Positions 1 through 8,635 of a DNA stretch of 64,000 bases are shown here, piece by piece (positions within the stretch are counted from its first letter, which is position 1; the number at the start of each line of letters is the position of its first letter). The DNA is from Streptomyces sp. R28. GTDB lineage: Bacteria > Actinomycetota > Actinomycetes > Streptomycetales > Streptomycetaceae. Where the stretch lies: the NCBI RefSeq assembly GCF_041052385.1, contig NZ_CP163439.1, positions 3,027,001 to 3,091,000 on the forward strand, read 5' to 3'. The notes beneath the pieces are model-generated. The model worked only from the letters and a program-made list of their open reading frames with translations, did no database searches and had not been told where the DNA came from. The position numbers and the translations under genes are program-made.

Positions 1-558
1 ACCGGCCCCGAGCTGGCCCGGGCGCTGGCCGAGCTGGAGCCGGACGTCGCCGTCGTCGACGTACGCCTGCCGCCGACGCACACCGACGAGGGGCTGCAGT
101 GCGCGCTTCAGGCCCGCCGCAGGAAGCCCGGGCTGCCGGTGCTGGTCCTCTCGCAGCACGTGGAGCAGTTGTACGCGCGGGAGTTGCTCGCGGACGGCAG
201 CGGCGGGGTGGGGTATCTGCTGAAGGACCGGGTGTTCGACGCGGAGCAGTTCGTGGACGCCGTACGGCGGGTCGCGGCGGGCGGGACCGCGATGGACCCG
301 CAGGTGATCCAGCAGCTGCTGACCCGGCGCGCGGCCGACGACCAGCCGCTGGCGCGGCTCACGCCCCGCGAGAGGGAGGTGCTGGAGCTGATGGCGCAGG
401 GGCGGACGAACGCCGCGATCGCCGACCGGCTGGTCGTCACGGAACGGGCCATCGCCAAGCACACCGCCAATATCTTCGCCAAACTGGGTCTGGAGGTGTC
501 GGACGACGACAACCGTCGCGTGCTGGCGGTTCTCGCGTATCTCGACCACGGCCGGTGA
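1..558 (+). CDS. LuxR-family response regulator (5' partial)
   Basis: The 3' part of a two-component response regulator; the start lies before the window. The visible receiver half keeps the phospho-acceptor context VAVVDVRLPP near codon 20 and the conserved lysine in GYLLKD, so it should be phosphorylatable. The C-terminal half holds a LuxR/NarL helix-turn-helix: LTPREREVLELMAQG, then TNAAIADRLVVTERAIAKH and IFAKLGL. Members of this family bind DNA as dimers after phosphorylation by a histidine kinase. The partner kinase would be expected just upstream, outside the window. It ends in TGA and is followed by about 200 bases without a gene, so it is probably the last gene of its transcript. Target genes cannot be inferred. 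Confidence 0.9.
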   Translation, partial: TGPELARALAELEPDVAVVDVRLPPTHTDEGLQCALQARRRKPGLPVLVLSQHVEQLYARELLADGSGGVGYLLKDRVFDAEQFVDAVRRVAAGGTAMDPQVIQQLLTRRAADDQPLARLTPREREVLELMAQGRTNAAIADRLVVTERAIAKHTANIFAKLGLEVSDDDNRRVLAVLAYLDHGR

Positions 559-759
559 AAACGGACCCGGCGTGCACCCGCCGTGCGGGATCAACAACTC
601 CCGGTGCTTATGCGGCTGTTGAGGACACAGCGTTCTCACGAATCTCTCAACAATTTCCGAGGCGACTGAACACCCCTGGGACGCCCTCCGTATGAATGGG
701 AGCCGCTTCACTCCTGTCGGGCGCCTCGATGCCCCGAAAAAGGAAGTCAGAGGAGTTCC

Positions 760-2328
760 ATGGGACGCAACATTCGAAAACGCCGTACGCCGCTGGCCAC
801 CAAGGCCATAGCCGCATCGGCGGCCCTAGCGCTCGGTGGGGGCGGGCTTGTCTGGGCCAACTTCTATGCTTCGGCGCACGAGGACAACTCTGGGTACAAC
901 CAGACGAAATCCGCGAACGCCCAGGTCGCCACGATCGACTGCCCGGACGTCGGCCAGCAGCTGAATGACGTGCCGGAGAAGGCGCGGGCGGGTGTCGCCA
1001 GGGAACTGGCGCTGCTCGACCAGCAGATCACGGAGGCCTACAAGCGTCTCGCGGACACGCGTCAGGCCCAGGCGGGGGACGCCGGCTTCGTCAACAACGC
1101 GATCCTCGGTCCGCTGAAGTCCAAGCGGACGGCCACGATCGACCGGATCGGCATCAACATCCGGCGCGTCGGAGGAACCGCGCCGGGTGGGATGGACCAG
1201 CTCGCCCAGTGCCAGGGTGTCCCGATCGAACAGCCGGAGACCAACGACGGCAACGCCGGCGACGGTCAGAACCAGGACGGCCAGGACCAGAACCAGGACG
1301 GCCAGAACCAGGACGGCCAGGACCAGAACCAGGACGGCCAGGACCAGAACCAGGGCGGTCAGGACGGTCAGCAGGGCAACGGCGGACAGGCCGGAAACGG
1401 CCCGTCGGCGGACGACTTCGTGGACATCACGCAGGTGCAGGCCAACGCCCAGCTGGGTGTGGGCGCGAACGGGCTCCCCGCGAACGGGGACTCCGGTTCG
1501 ACGGGCAGCTTCACCACGAACTGCGGCACCAACGAGAACGAGAACCGCAACTCGGACAACGTGATCGTCGCCCCCGGTGTCTCCAACGGTGCGCAGCACC
1601 AGCACGACTACGTCGGCAACCAGGCCAACAACGCTTTCGCGAGCGACCAGGACCTGGCCAACGGTGACACCACCTGCCAGAACCAGGGTGACAAGTCGTC
1701 GTACTTCTGGCCGGTGCTGCGTGTGCAGGACGGTCAGAACGACATCGACGCGAACGCCCCCGGTGGCGGTCAGGACGGCAACGTCGGCACGATCATCCAG
1801 GCCAGCGAGGCACAGCTGAAGTTCGTCGGCAACAAGACGAGCGATGTCGTCGCGATGCCGACGGCCCTGCGCATCATCACCGGTGACGCCAAGTCCTTCG
1901 TCAACGGCAACAACAACGCCAACGCGAACTGGAGCTGCACCGGCTTCGAGGACAAGGTGCAGTTGCACGACAAGCTCCCGATCTGCCCCGAGGGCAGCTC
2001 GGTGGTCCGGACGAGCAACTTCCAGAGCTGCTGGGACGGCCAGAACATCGACAGCGCCAACCACCGCACCCACGTGGCATTCGTCCAGGGCGACGGCACC
2101 TGCGCCAACAATTTCAAGGCGATTCCCCAGCTCCAGGTGCGTCTGGTCTACGACGTTCCGGCCCCGACCATCCAGAACGGGCAGGTCCAGAACGCGTTCG
2201 CGGTGGACTCCTTCCCGGACCAGCTGCACAAGGCGATCACCGACCACAACGACTTCATCAACTTCTTCGACGAGAACGTGATGAACGAGATGGTCAACTG
2301 CATCAACAGCGGCCAGGACTGCCAATAG
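760..2328 (+). CDS. Secreted DUF1996-like protein with Gln/Asn/Asp-rich linker
   Basis: A 522-residue secreted protein of unknown function. The ATG is preceded by AGAGGAG. The N-terminus has a basic stretch (RNIRKRR) and a hydrophobic segment at about residues 16-35, a signal peptide or membrane anchor. Residues 56-155 form a small charged domain with Cys61 and Cys151. Residues 164-215 are a repetitive Gly-Gln-Asn-Asp linker. The rest (about 226-490) has an even Cys pattern and the motifs HQHDYVGN and CWDGQNID, typical of DUF1996 proteins, which occur in actinomycetes and fungi, some attached to carbohydrate-binding modules. It is monocistronic, ending at a strong bidirectional terminator. 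DUF1996 is assigned from motif recall and no activity can be given. Confidence 0.8.
   Translation: MGRNIRKRRTPLATKAIAASAALALGGGGLVWANFYASAHEDNSGYNQTKSANAQVATIDCPDVGQQLNDVPEKARAGVARELALLDQQITEAYKRLADTRQAQAGDAGFVNNAILGPLKSKRTATIDRIGINIRRVGGTAPGGMDQLAQCQGVPIEQPETNDGNAGDGQNQDGQDQNQDGQNQDGQDQNQDGQDQNQGGQDGQQGNGGQAGNGPSADDFVDITQVQANAQLGVGANGLPANGDSGSTGSFTTNCGTNENENRNSDNVIVAPGVSNGAQHQHDYVGNQANNAFASDQDLANGDTTCQNQGDKSSYFWPVLRVQDGQNDIDANAPGGGQDGNVGTIIQASEAQLKFVGNKTSDVVAMPTALRIITGDAKSFVNGNNNANANWSCTGFEDKVQLHDKLPICPEGSSVVRTSNFQSCWDGQNIDSANHRTHVAFVQGDGTCANNFKAIPQLQVRLVYDVPAPTIQNGQVQNAFAVDSFPDQLHKAITDHNDFINFFDENVMNEMVNCINSGQDCQ
1261..1371 (+). repeat. Degenerate Gln/Asn/Asp codon repeat inside the DUF1996 gene
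   Basis: About 110 bases made of imperfect 9-, 18- and 27-base units encoding alternations of GQNQDG and GQDQNQDG (residues 168-204). It forms a low-complexity hydrophilic linker between an N-terminal domain and the DUF1996 region. Such tracts can change length by slippage, so copy number may differ between strains. Confidence 0.85.
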
Positions 2329-2350
2329 TCCTGATCCGGTAGGAACAGCA

Positions 2351-2386
2351 GAAAGCCGGCGGTGGGATTTCCCACCGCCGGCTTTC
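2351..2386. terminator. Bidirectional terminator hairpin
   Basis: A perfect 16-base inverted repeat (arms 2351-2366 and 2371-2386, extended by an A-T pair inside) with flanking AAAG/CTTT. It lies between the convergent DUF1996 gene and the lipoprotein gene and can serve both. Confidence 0.9.
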
Positions 2387-2440
2387 GCTTGCCTCTGAAG
2401 GCTTGCCCCTGAAGACTCGCCCCGGACCGAATCCGCGCCG

Positions 2441-2875
2441 TCAGCCGTGGTGGCCGCCACTGCTGTTGTGGCTGCCCCCGGGGTTCATGTGCTCGGAGCC
2501 TTCCTCCATGGTCCCGCCGAGCGTGCTCTGCAGCGCGTCGACCGTCTTCTCCTGGCCGACCGCGACCCACTTGCGGCCGACGAGGTAGTAGCCGCCGTAG
2601 TCCTTCGCACCGTTGAGCCATTCGCGCTGGCCGCGGTCGGTGGCGAAGGTCGCGAGGACGAACTTGCCGTCGGTGTTGTCGCAGATGGCCTGCCGGATCT
2701 CGTCGGCGTCCGTCTGCATGTTCGGCTTGCACTTCACCTCGGCGGCCAGCTTCTCCAGACTCCCGGTCGCCGTCCGCGGAACGGCCGCCTCGCTGTCCCC
2801 GCCGGATCCGCAGCCCGCCAGTGCCAGTACCGTCGCCGCGCCGGCCAGCGCGAGCCCGGGTCGGGTCAACCTCAT
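2441..2875 (-). CDS. Small lipoprotein of unknown function
   Basis: A 144-residue predicted lipoprotein. The ATG at 2875 was chosen because GGAGGAA sits five bases upstream; the in-frame ATG eight codons earlier has no such site. The N-terminus MRLTRPGLALAGAATVLALAGC has a clear lipobox (LAGC), so the mature protein should be lipid-anchored outside the membrane. The mature part has two further Cys (in VKCKPN and AICDN), possibly a disulphide, then FVLATFATDRGQREWL and GGYYLVGRKWVAVG, a small mixed fold seen in streptomycete lipoproteins of unknown role. The tail is Gly/His/Ser-rich (SHNSSGGHHG), which might bind metal. It converges on the DUF1996 gene through the shared terminator. Confidence 0.85.
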   Translation of the reverse strand: MRLTRPGLALAGAATVLALAGCGSGGDSEAAVPRTATGSLEKLAAEVKCKPNMQTDADEIRQAICDNTDGKFVLATFATDRGQREWLNGAKDYGGYYLVGRKWVAVGQEKTVDALQSTLGGTMEEGSEHMNPGGSHNSSGGHHG

Positions 2876-2995
2876 GTGTTCCTCCGGTCCATGCCGCACA
2901 GAGCCCCGGCGGGGCCCTCGTCTCCCATACGGCTGTGGCAGGCGATGCGCTCAAATCCGAGGCTCTCACGGGCACGGGTGTGCGAGTGTGGGCCG

Positions 2996-3505
2996 GTGAA
3001 CCAGGACTGGGAAGACCGCGTGACCGCGGCATGGGCAACGTTCGACACCTACCCCGAAGAGGAGGCGGCCGGCTTCCGCGCCGTCATCGACGCCCTCGTC
3101 GCCGAATTGCCCGACGACAGCCCGCTGGGCCCCTTCGAGCAGGCCTGCGCCTGGGACTCGACGGGCCACTCGGACCGGGCGGTGCCGCTGTACCGGGAGG
3201 CGCTGGCGCGCGGGCTCAGTGACGTGAGCGGCTACAAGGGGCGGCGGGCCAAGATCCAGCTGTCCAGTTCGCTCAGGAACACCGGGCAGGCCGAGGAGGG
3301 CGTCAAGCTGCTGACACCCGAGCTTGACGCGCCCTCCGACGAGCTGGACGACGCGGTACGGGCGACGCTGGCGCTGTGCCTGTCGAGCCTCGGGCGTGAC
3401 CGCGAGGGGCTGTCCCTGGTGCTGGGCGCTCTCGCGCCGCATTTGCCGCGGTATCAGCGATCGATGGCGAATTACGCCCGAGCACTGCTGGAGTCGCAGG
3501 ACTGA
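2996..3505 (+). CDS. Tetratricopeptide-repeat protein
   Basis: A 169-residue soluble helical protein. The GTG at 2996 (VNQDWEDRV) is chosen by resemblance to the usual N-terminus of this actinomycete family; the ribosome site is weak. It has TPR-like helix pairs: FEQACAWDSTGHSDRAVPLYREALARG and RAKIQLSSSLRNTGQAEEGVKLL, then a third pair ending YARALLESQD. Proteins of this kind are protein-interaction scaffolds; the partner is unknown. It is divergent from the lipoprotein gene, with about 120 bases between them. Confidence 0.8.
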   Translation: MNQDWEDRVTAAWATFDTYPEEEAAGFRAVIDALVAELPDDSPLGPFEQACAWDSTGHSDRAVPLYREALARGLSDVSGYKGRRAKIQLSSSLRNTGQAEEGVKLLTPELDAPSDELDDAVRATLALCLSSLGRDREGLSLVLGALAPHLPRYQRSMANYARALLESQD

Positions 3506-3578
3506 GCCGTCTCGGGACCACGCCCCGGGGTGGTCCGGGCAACGGTGACCAACTGACCATTCGCTCGTTCTGCTGAAC

Positions 3579-5504
3579 GTGCAGTCACAGGATGTCGCCC
3601 CGCGCCCCGCACCCGCCTCGGCCGACCCGGTCGTCGACATCGAGCGGGCCGAGGCCGCGCTCGTCGAGCACTACCCGCGCCTCGTCCGGCTCGCCTACCT
3701 GGTGCTGCCGCCGAGCCTCGGCCGCAACCGGCGCGTGGTGACCGCGCACTCCCTCACCCAGCGCGCGCTGCCGCGGGGCCGGGCGGCGGCGACGCCCGTG
3801 ATCCCGGCCCAGTCGACCGGCCGCGACGGCGACCCCGGGTACGCCTTCCTGCGCCTGCAGGTCCTGCGTACGGCGCTGGAGGCGGGGCTGCCGCTGCGGC
3901 GCCTGGCCTGGCCCAAGCGCTCCCAGCTGCCGCCCCTGCTGCCCCAGGTGTGGGGCCTGCGCCTCTTCCCCCGGTCGGGCGGGGCCGACGAACTCGCCCT
4001 GGACCAGCAGTTGTCGGCGCTGTCCGGCCCGGCGCGGGCGGCCTACGTCCTGCGCGGCCTGGAAAAACTCAAGGACGGCGAGGTACGCGAGGTCCTGACG
4101 GCGGCCGGCGTCGAGGACGTGGACGACGCGCTCGACGAGGCCGAAGCCGTGGCCGCGCAGGACGCACTGCTCGACTCCCCCGAGTTCGACCCCTGCTCGC
4201 TGCAGGCACGCCCCACCGACCTGATGCGGCGCAGGCAGCACACGAAGGCCGCGTTCGCCGCCGGGGCCGCCCTCCTGGTGTGCGGGGCGCTGCTCGGCCT
4301 GCCCGGCGAGGGCTGGGGCCCGGACAGCGCCGCCGCCCCCTCGTACGCGCAGAACCCGGCCGCCGAGGCCGCCCTCGACCCGGCCCAGTTGACGAAGGTC
4401 CCCGCCCTGGCCTGGCAGTCCTCGGCCCGCACCGACTTCTCCGTGTGGCCCGCGCGCGGCGACCTCACCGACGACTCGGCCCTGCTGCGCCGCGCCCTCG
4501 CCGTCTGGGCCCGCCCCGGCGAGACGGTCGCGGTCTCGGCGACGCCCGGCACCCCGTCGGGCGGCCCGCCCGGGGCGCCGCAGCTGCTGTACGCCGGGAC
4601 CGTCGACAACGCGCACGTGGTGATCCTCCACGACGGCCTGCGCATCGTCCGCTACGCCGAACCGAAGGAGGGCACGGCCGGCGCCGCCCTGGACTTCTCC
4701 CGGGTCGACGGCGCGACCAGGGGGGAGGCGAGCGCGGTGGTGCTGAGCCGGGCCGACGGCAACGTCCGCTATCTGGTGGCGCCCTGGGTGAAGAAGGCGG
4801 CCGAGCGGGATCTGCTCAAGCCGCGTACCGGGACGATGGATCTCACCCTGACCGACGGCATCACCTCGCCGCTGGCGAGCCCCGGCGCCCAGCAGGGCGG
4901 CACGTGCACGTCGTGGAACGTCCTGCAGCTGACCGACAGCACCGGCACCCGCCTGCTGACCGACCTCGCCGAGCTGGTCCCGGCCCGCCTCACCACCGGC
5001 CGTCCCGGGGCGGTCAAGGACGCGTCCGGCCCGGCGGCGCTGCGCACCTGGGCGCCGTACTCCTGCTGGCTGGGCCAGATGCGCTCCGCGGGCGTGCGCA
5101 CGGTCAACGCCTGGGCGTTCGCGCGGCAGGCGCTGCCCGACGGGACCGGCTCGGCGGACTGGGTGTGCACGCGCGCCGAGACCTGGCGGGGTGGCGGAGA
5201 GCGGGTGCTGGCCCAGTTCCGGACGCCGGGCGCGACGCAGGCGGCGGTGGCCGCGAAGGGCGAGAACGTGTCGGCGTGCGGGGCGCGGGATCCGCATGTG
5301 CTGGCCGGGGTGTTGTGGAAGGCGAACACGGGCGGCTGGTATCTGCTGGCGGCGGGCGCCCGGGACACCGAGTCGATCCGCGCCACGGGCGGGGTCCGCG
5401 GCAGCTCCGAGGGCAGCCTGCTGACGGCACGGGCCGAGCAGGGCGCGCAGGCCGAGTTGAAGGGCACGCTGGAGAGCGGGCGCACGATCAGCGGGCTGCG
5501 GTGA
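3579..5504 (+). CDS. Membrane protein with sigma-like cytoplasmic domain
   Basis: A 641-residue protein starting at GTG, with no close function. Residues 20-65 (EAALVEHYPRLVRLAYLVL) resemble sigma-70 region 2 of ECF sigma factors. Residues 140-190 (LDQQLSALSGPARAAYVLRG, then KLKDGEVREVLTAAG) resemble region 4, but the basic recognition helix is not evident. A single membrane segment lies at about 223-241, after RRRQH, giving an inside-to-outside topology. The remaining 400 residues would be extracytoplasmic, with four Cys (CTSW, CWLG, CTRA, CGAR) that could form disulphides. A membrane-tethered sigma-like or pseudo-sigma signalling protein is possible. The sigma resemblance is my reading of the sequence and needs a profile comparison. 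It stands alone, with 73 bases to the gene before it. Confidence 0.7.
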   Translation: MQSQDVAPRPAPASADPVVDIERAEAALVEHYPRLVRLAYLVLPPSLGRNRRVVTAHSLTQRALPRGRAAATPVIPAQSTGRDGDPGYAFLRLQVLRTALEAGLPLRRLAWPKRSQLPPLLPQVWGLRLFPRSGGADELALDQQLSALSGPARAAYVLRGLEKLKDGEVREVLTAAGVEDVDDALDEAEAVAAQDALLDSPEFDPCSLQARPTDLMRRRQHTKAAFAAGAALLVCGALLGLPGEGWGPDSAAAPSYAQNPAAEAALDPAQLTKVPALAWQSSARTDFSVWPARGDLTDDSALLRRALAVWARPGETVAVSATPGTPSGGPPGAPQLLYAGTVDNAHVVILHDGLRIVRYAEPKEGTAGAALDFSRVDGATRGEASAVVLSRADGNVRYLVAPWVKKAAERDLLKPRTGTMDLTLTDGITSPLASPGAQQGGTCTSWNVLQLTDSTGTRLLTDLAELVPARLTTGRPGAVKDASGPAALRTWAPYSCWLGQMRSAGVRTVNAWAFARQALPDGTGSADWVCTRAETWRGGGERVLAQFRTPGATQAAVAAKGENVSACGARDPHVLAGVLWKANTGGWYLLAAGARDTESIRATGGVRGSSEGSLLTARAEQGAQAELKGTLESGRTISGLR

Positions 5505-5574
5505 GATCCGGTCCGGCGCCTTGCTGACAACCATGTGAACAAGAGCGTGCACGGGGGTTCACCGCGGGCTTACC

Positions 5575-5590
5575 CGTCAGTACATTGACG
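5575..5590. promoter_or_regulatory. Inverted repeat before the di-iron operon
   Basis: CGTCA-gtacat-TGACG, a 5-base-arm inverted repeat ending two bases before the ATG at 5593. Its position over the start suggests an operator, perhaps for the TetR protein encoded at 7559. No other ribosome site is visible, so the mRNA may have a very short leader. Confidence 0.4.
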
Positions 5591-5592
5591 CC

Positions 5593-6471
5593 ATGTCTAA
5601 TACGCAGGACCGGGTGCCGCTCAAGGCCCGCAAGGTGTCCTTCTCCTGGGACGACACCCCGTTGCACTGGGTGCCCGGGGATCCGTTCACCACGCACACC
5701 ATCAACGTGCTGCATCTGCTCCTGCCTGCCGGTGAGCGGTGGTTCGTGCACGTCTACAAGCAGGTGCTGCCGTACATCCGGGACGAGCGGCTGCGCGAGG
5801 ACGTCATCGGGTTCATCGGGCAGGAGGCGATGCACTCGCAGGCCCATGACGAGGTGCTGCCGCACCTGCGGGAGCAGGGGCTCGATCCGACGCCGTACAC
5901 CGCGCAGGTCGACTGGTTCTTCGAGAAGCTGCTCGGGGACCGCACCCTCCCGCCGGGCCGGGCGCGACGGTGGTGGCTGATGGAGCGGGTCGCCCTCATC
6001 GCGGCGATCGAGCACTACACGGCGTTCCTCGGCGACTGGGTGCTGAACGCCGGGGAGCTGGACCGCCGCGGTGCCGACCCGACCATGCTGGACCTGCTGC
6101 GCTGGCACGGCGCGGAGGAGGTCGAGCACCGGTCGGTCGCCTTCGAACTGTTCATGCACGTCGACGGCGGCTACGGGCGGCGGGCGCGGACCTGGGCCAC
6201 CGCCTTCGCCACACTGGTGTTCCTCTGGCAGCGCGGGACACGGTTCTTCATGGAGAACGACCCGACGCTCGTCGACGCGAAGGCGAGTTTCAAGGAGTTC
6301 TACGCCCGCGGCCGGCGGGGTCTGCTGCCGACGGCCGGGGACATGGCACGGTCCATCCCCCGCTATCTGAGCCGGAGTTACCACCCCTCGCAGGAGGGCT
6401 GCACCGCGCAGGCCGTCGCGTATCTGGCCTCCTCCCCCGCCGCCATGGCCGCAGAGAAGGGCTCCTCCTGA
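5593..6471 (+). CDS. Ferritin-like di-iron protein ('metal-dependent hydrolase')
   Basis: A 292-residue soluble protein of the family annotated as predicted metal-dependent hydrolase (PF10118 type). The residues point to a ferritin-like four-helix di-iron centre: Glu48, Glu78-x-x-His81 (QEAMH), Glu140 (AIEHY) and Glu176-x-x-His179 (EEVEH), with 30 and 36 residue spacings typical of carboxylate-bridged di-iron enzymes. The stop overlaps the start of a ferredoxin-type reductase gene by one base, so the two are made together. This suggests a redox enzyme (oxygenase, desaturase or similar) fed by that reductase rather than a hydrolase. The substrate is unknown. TetR control from the neighbouring gene is likely, as is often seen for catabolic or detoxifying operons. 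Confidence 0.8.
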   Translation: MSNTQDRVPLKARKVSFSWDDTPLHWVPGDPFTTHTINVLHLLLPAGERWFVHVYKQVLPYIRDERLREDVIGFIGQEAMHSQAHDEVLPHLREQGLDPTPYTAQVDWFFEKLLGDRTLPPGRARRWWLMERVALIAAIEHYTAFLGDWVLNAGELDRRGADPTMLDLLRWHGAEEVEHRSVAFELFMHVDGGYGRRARTWATAFATLVFLWQRGTRFFMENDPTLVDAKASFKEFYARGRRGLLPTAGDMARSIPRYLSRSYHPSQEGCTAQAVAYLASSPAAMAAEKGSS

Positions 6472-7502
6472 TGCCGAAGCCGCTGACCGTCGCGGTCGTC
6501 GCCGCTGCCGCGCTGCTCACCCGCAGGGCGATGCGCCGCCGTATCCGGGCCTCGCCGCTGTGGCCGTGGCCCGCGCTGGAGGAGCCGGTCTCCGGGCGGC
6601 CCCGGTCGCGGGCGCTGCGGCTGACGGTGACCTCCCGGGAGACCCTCGCCGAGGGGGTCGTACAACTCCGTCTGGAGGGGCACGACTTGCCGCGCTGGGA
6701 GCCCGGTGCGCATCTCGATCTCGTGCTGCCGTCGGGGCTGGTGCGGCAGTACTCACTGTGCGGGGACCCGGAGGATCGCTCGTCGTACACCGTGGCGACC
6801 AGGCTGGTCGCGGACGGGCGGGGCGGCTCGCGCGAGGTGCACGAGCGGATAGGGGAGGGGATGGAGCTGGAGGTGCGGGGGCCGCGGAACCGGTTCCCGC
6901 TCGTCGAGGCGTCGTCGTACGTGTTCGTCGCGGGCGGTATCGGGATCACCCCGGTGCTGCCGATGCTGCGGGCGCTGCCCGACGGTGTCGAGTGGCGGTT
7001 GCTGTACTGCGGGCGCGACCGCGCCTCGATGCCGTTCCTGGAGGAGGTCGGGAAGCTGAGGGGCGGGGACCGGGTGACCGTCGTGGAGGGGCGGCCGGAT
7101 CTCGACGCGGTGCTCGCGGACGTGCCCGAGGGGGCCGCCGTCTACTGCTGTGGCCCGGAGGGGCTGATGGCAGCGGTGGAGGAGCGGTTCCCGCGGGTCC
7201 ACCTGGAGCGGTTCGCGCCCCGCGCCTCGGGAGGTGGCGGTGCCTTCGAGGTCGAACTCCGGCGCAGCGGACGGACGTTGACGGTAGCGGGGGACTCGAC
7301 CGTCCTGGCCGCCGTACGTGCCGAGCTGCCGAACACCGCGTACTCCTGCGAGCAGGGGTTCTGCGGGACCTGCCAACAGCGGGTACTGGAGGGCGAGGTG
7401 GACCACCGGGACGAACTGCTGACGGACGCGGAGCGGGCCGACTCCATGTTGATCTGTGTGTCGCGGGCGTCGCGGGGTGATCGACTCGTACTGGATATGT
7501 GA
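6471..7502 (+). CDS. PDR-type ferredoxin-NAD(P)H reductase
   Basis: A 343-residue flavoprotein, translationally coupled to the di-iron protein (TGATG). A hydrophobic N-terminus (residues 5-17) may anchor it to the membrane. The flavin domain has RQYSLCGD, the nucleotide domain GGIGITPVLPML, and the C-terminal plant-type 2Fe-2S domain C-x4-C-x2-C (CEQGFCGTC) plus a distal Cys (MLICVSR). The order flavin, NAD, 2Fe-2S is that of phthalate dioxygenase reductase/VanB. It takes electrons from NAD(P)H through flavin to the iron-sulphur centre and passes them to a partner oxygenase; the gene context makes the upstream di-iron protein the obvious acceptor. Confidence 0.92.
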   Translation: MPKPLTVAVVAAAALLTRRAMRRRIRASPLWPWPALEEPVSGRPRSRALRLTVTSRETLAEGVVQLRLEGHDLPRWEPGAHLDLVLPSGLVRQYSLCGDPEDRSSYTVATRLVADGRGGSREVHERIGEGMELEVRGPRNRFPLVEASSYVFVAGGIGITPVLPMLRALPDGVEWRLLYCGRDRASMPFLEEVGKLRGGDRVTVVEGRPDLDAVLADVPEGAAVYCCGPEGLMAAVEERFPRVHLERFAPRASGGGGAFEVELRRSGRTLTVAGDSTVLAAVRAELPNTAYSCEQGFCGTCQQRVLEGEVDHRDELLTDAERADSMLICVSRASRGDRLVLDM

Positions 7503-7513
7503 ACACCGGCGGC

Positions 7514-7525
7514 CGGTCCGGACCG
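7514..7525. promoter_or_regulatory. 12-base palindrome before the TetR gene
   Basis: CGGTCCGGACCG is a perfect palindrome in the 56 bases between the reductase stop and the TetR start. It may be an autoregulatory operator, although short GC palindromes also arise by chance in such DNA. Confidence 0.3.
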
Positions 7526-7558
7526 TTCGGGGCCGGATTCGATCGGTAAGGTGTTCGC

Positions 7559-8248
7559 ATGACTACCGGGGTACGCCGAAGAATGGGAGTCGAAGAGCGA
7601 CGGCAGCAGTTGATCGGCGTCGCCCTCGAACTGTTCAGCCAGCGCTCGCCCGACGATGTCTCCATCGACGAGATAGCGTCGGCGGCGGGCATCTCACGTC
7701 CACTGGTCTACCACTACTTCCCCGGCAAACTCAGCCTGTACGAAGCCGCGTTGAAGCGTGCCTCGGAGGAGCTCGCGGCCCGTTTCGTCGAACCGCGGGA
7801 GGGGCCGCTGGGGGCGCGGCTGCTGCGGGTGATGCGCCGGTACTTCGACTTCGTCGACGAGCACGGCCCCGGTTTCTCGGCGCTGATGCGCGGCGGCCCG
7901 GCGGTCGGCTCGACGGCGACGAACGCGCTCATCGACTCCGTACGGCAGGCCGCGTATGTCCAAATCCTTTCGCATCTGAAGGTGGAGGACCCGCCCGCGC
8001 GCCTGGAACTGATCGTCCGCTCCTGGATCTCGCTCGCCGAGTCGACGGCACTGATCTGGCTGGACGGACGGCGCATCCCGCGCGCCGAGCTGGAGGCCCA
8101 GCTGGTGCACGACTTCGCCGCACTGGCCGCCGTCAGCGCCGCCTACGACGAGGAGATGGGCGCGCTGCTGCGCCGCATGCTGAAAGAGGAGCCGACCGAC
8201 GGCCCGTTCAGTGACCTGATCGCCCGGCTGATCTCACTGGCGTCCTAG
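7559..8248 (+). CDS. TetR-family regulator
   Basis: A 229-residue one-component repressor. The N-terminal helix-turn-helix (about residues 14-60) is canonical: RRQQLIGVALELFSQRS, then SIDEIASAAGISRPLVYHYF and PGKLSLYEAAL. The C-terminal ligand-binding half contains FDFVDEHGPGFSALMRGG and a helical dimerisation region. It follows the di-iron/reductase operon by 56 bases on the same strand and probably represses it, with a hydrophobic substrate-like inducer. The stop overlaps by four bases the stop of the convergent tautomerase gene. Confidence 0.9.
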   Translation: MTTGVRRRMGVEERRQQLIGVALELFSQRSPDDVSIDEIASAAGISRPLVYHYFPGKLSLYEAALKRASEELAARFVEPREGPLGARLLRVMRRYFDFVDEHGPGFSALMRGGPAVGSTATNALIDSVRQAAYVQILSHLKVEDPPARLELIVRSWISLAESTALIWLDGRRIPRAELEAQLVHDFAALAAVSAAYDEEMGALLRRMLKEEPTDGPFSDLIARLISLAS

Positions 8249-8607
8249 CGTTCGAACTTGCGGTAGGAGGGGTCGAGGTCGCGTACCTCGGCGGAGGCGT
8301 GCAGAACGAACTCGTGCTGCTCCACGTGCTTGCGCAGCAGCTCCAGGACGGCCTCGGTCAGCTTCGCCTTCGTCTCCTCGGTGCGGCCGGCCAGCAGTCC
8401 GAGCGTGACATGCACGATCGCGTGGCCCTGCTCCTCGGGGTCCTCATAGCCGAACGCCGTGTACTCGCTCCGCCGGAACTGCGTCTTGCACGCCTCCGGC
8501 TTCGCCGCCGCGATCTCGACCGTGGCGGTGTGCAGCGCCCGCGCGAAACCCTCCCGGTCGAAGGCGTGGGCCAGTACGCCGGAATAGTCGACGGTGATCT
8601 GCGGCAT
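8245..8607 (-). CDS. 5-carboxymethyl-2-hydroxymuconate isomerase-like protein
   Basis: A 120-residue protein of the CHMI branch of the tautomerase (MIF/4-OT) superfamily. The ATG at 8607 was chosen because AGGAG lies at proper spacing, while an upstream in-frame GTG overlaps that site. After removal of Met it would begin with the catalytic-type Pro (MPQITVDYS). Other family features are FRRSEYTAFGYEDP and AIVHVTLGLLAGR. Relatives isomerise CHM in homoprotocatechuate breakdown, but no other gene of that pathway is nearby, so the true substrate is unknown. It probably shares a transcript with the phosphatase gene upstream (28-base gap). Confidence 0.85.
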   Translation of the reverse strand: MPQITVDYSGVLAHAFDREGFARALHTATVEIAAAKPEACKTQFRRSEYTAFGYEDPEEQGHAIVHVTLGLLAGRTEETKAKLTEAVLELLRKHVEQHEFVLHASAEVRDLDPSYRKFER

Positions 8608-8635
8608 GGGCACTCCTGTTCTACGGCATCTGGGC

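Noticed and set aside
1261..1371. Regular short repeats that could be taken for a CRISPR-like array.
   Set aside because: There are no spacers; the units are in frame and encode a Gln/Asn/Asp linker.
3585..5552. A long minus-strand open frame of 655 codons opposite the sigma-like membrane protein.
   Set aside because: It is the usual antisense shadow in GC-rich DNA; its composition (Arg, Gly, Ala, Pro runs) shows no protein pattern.
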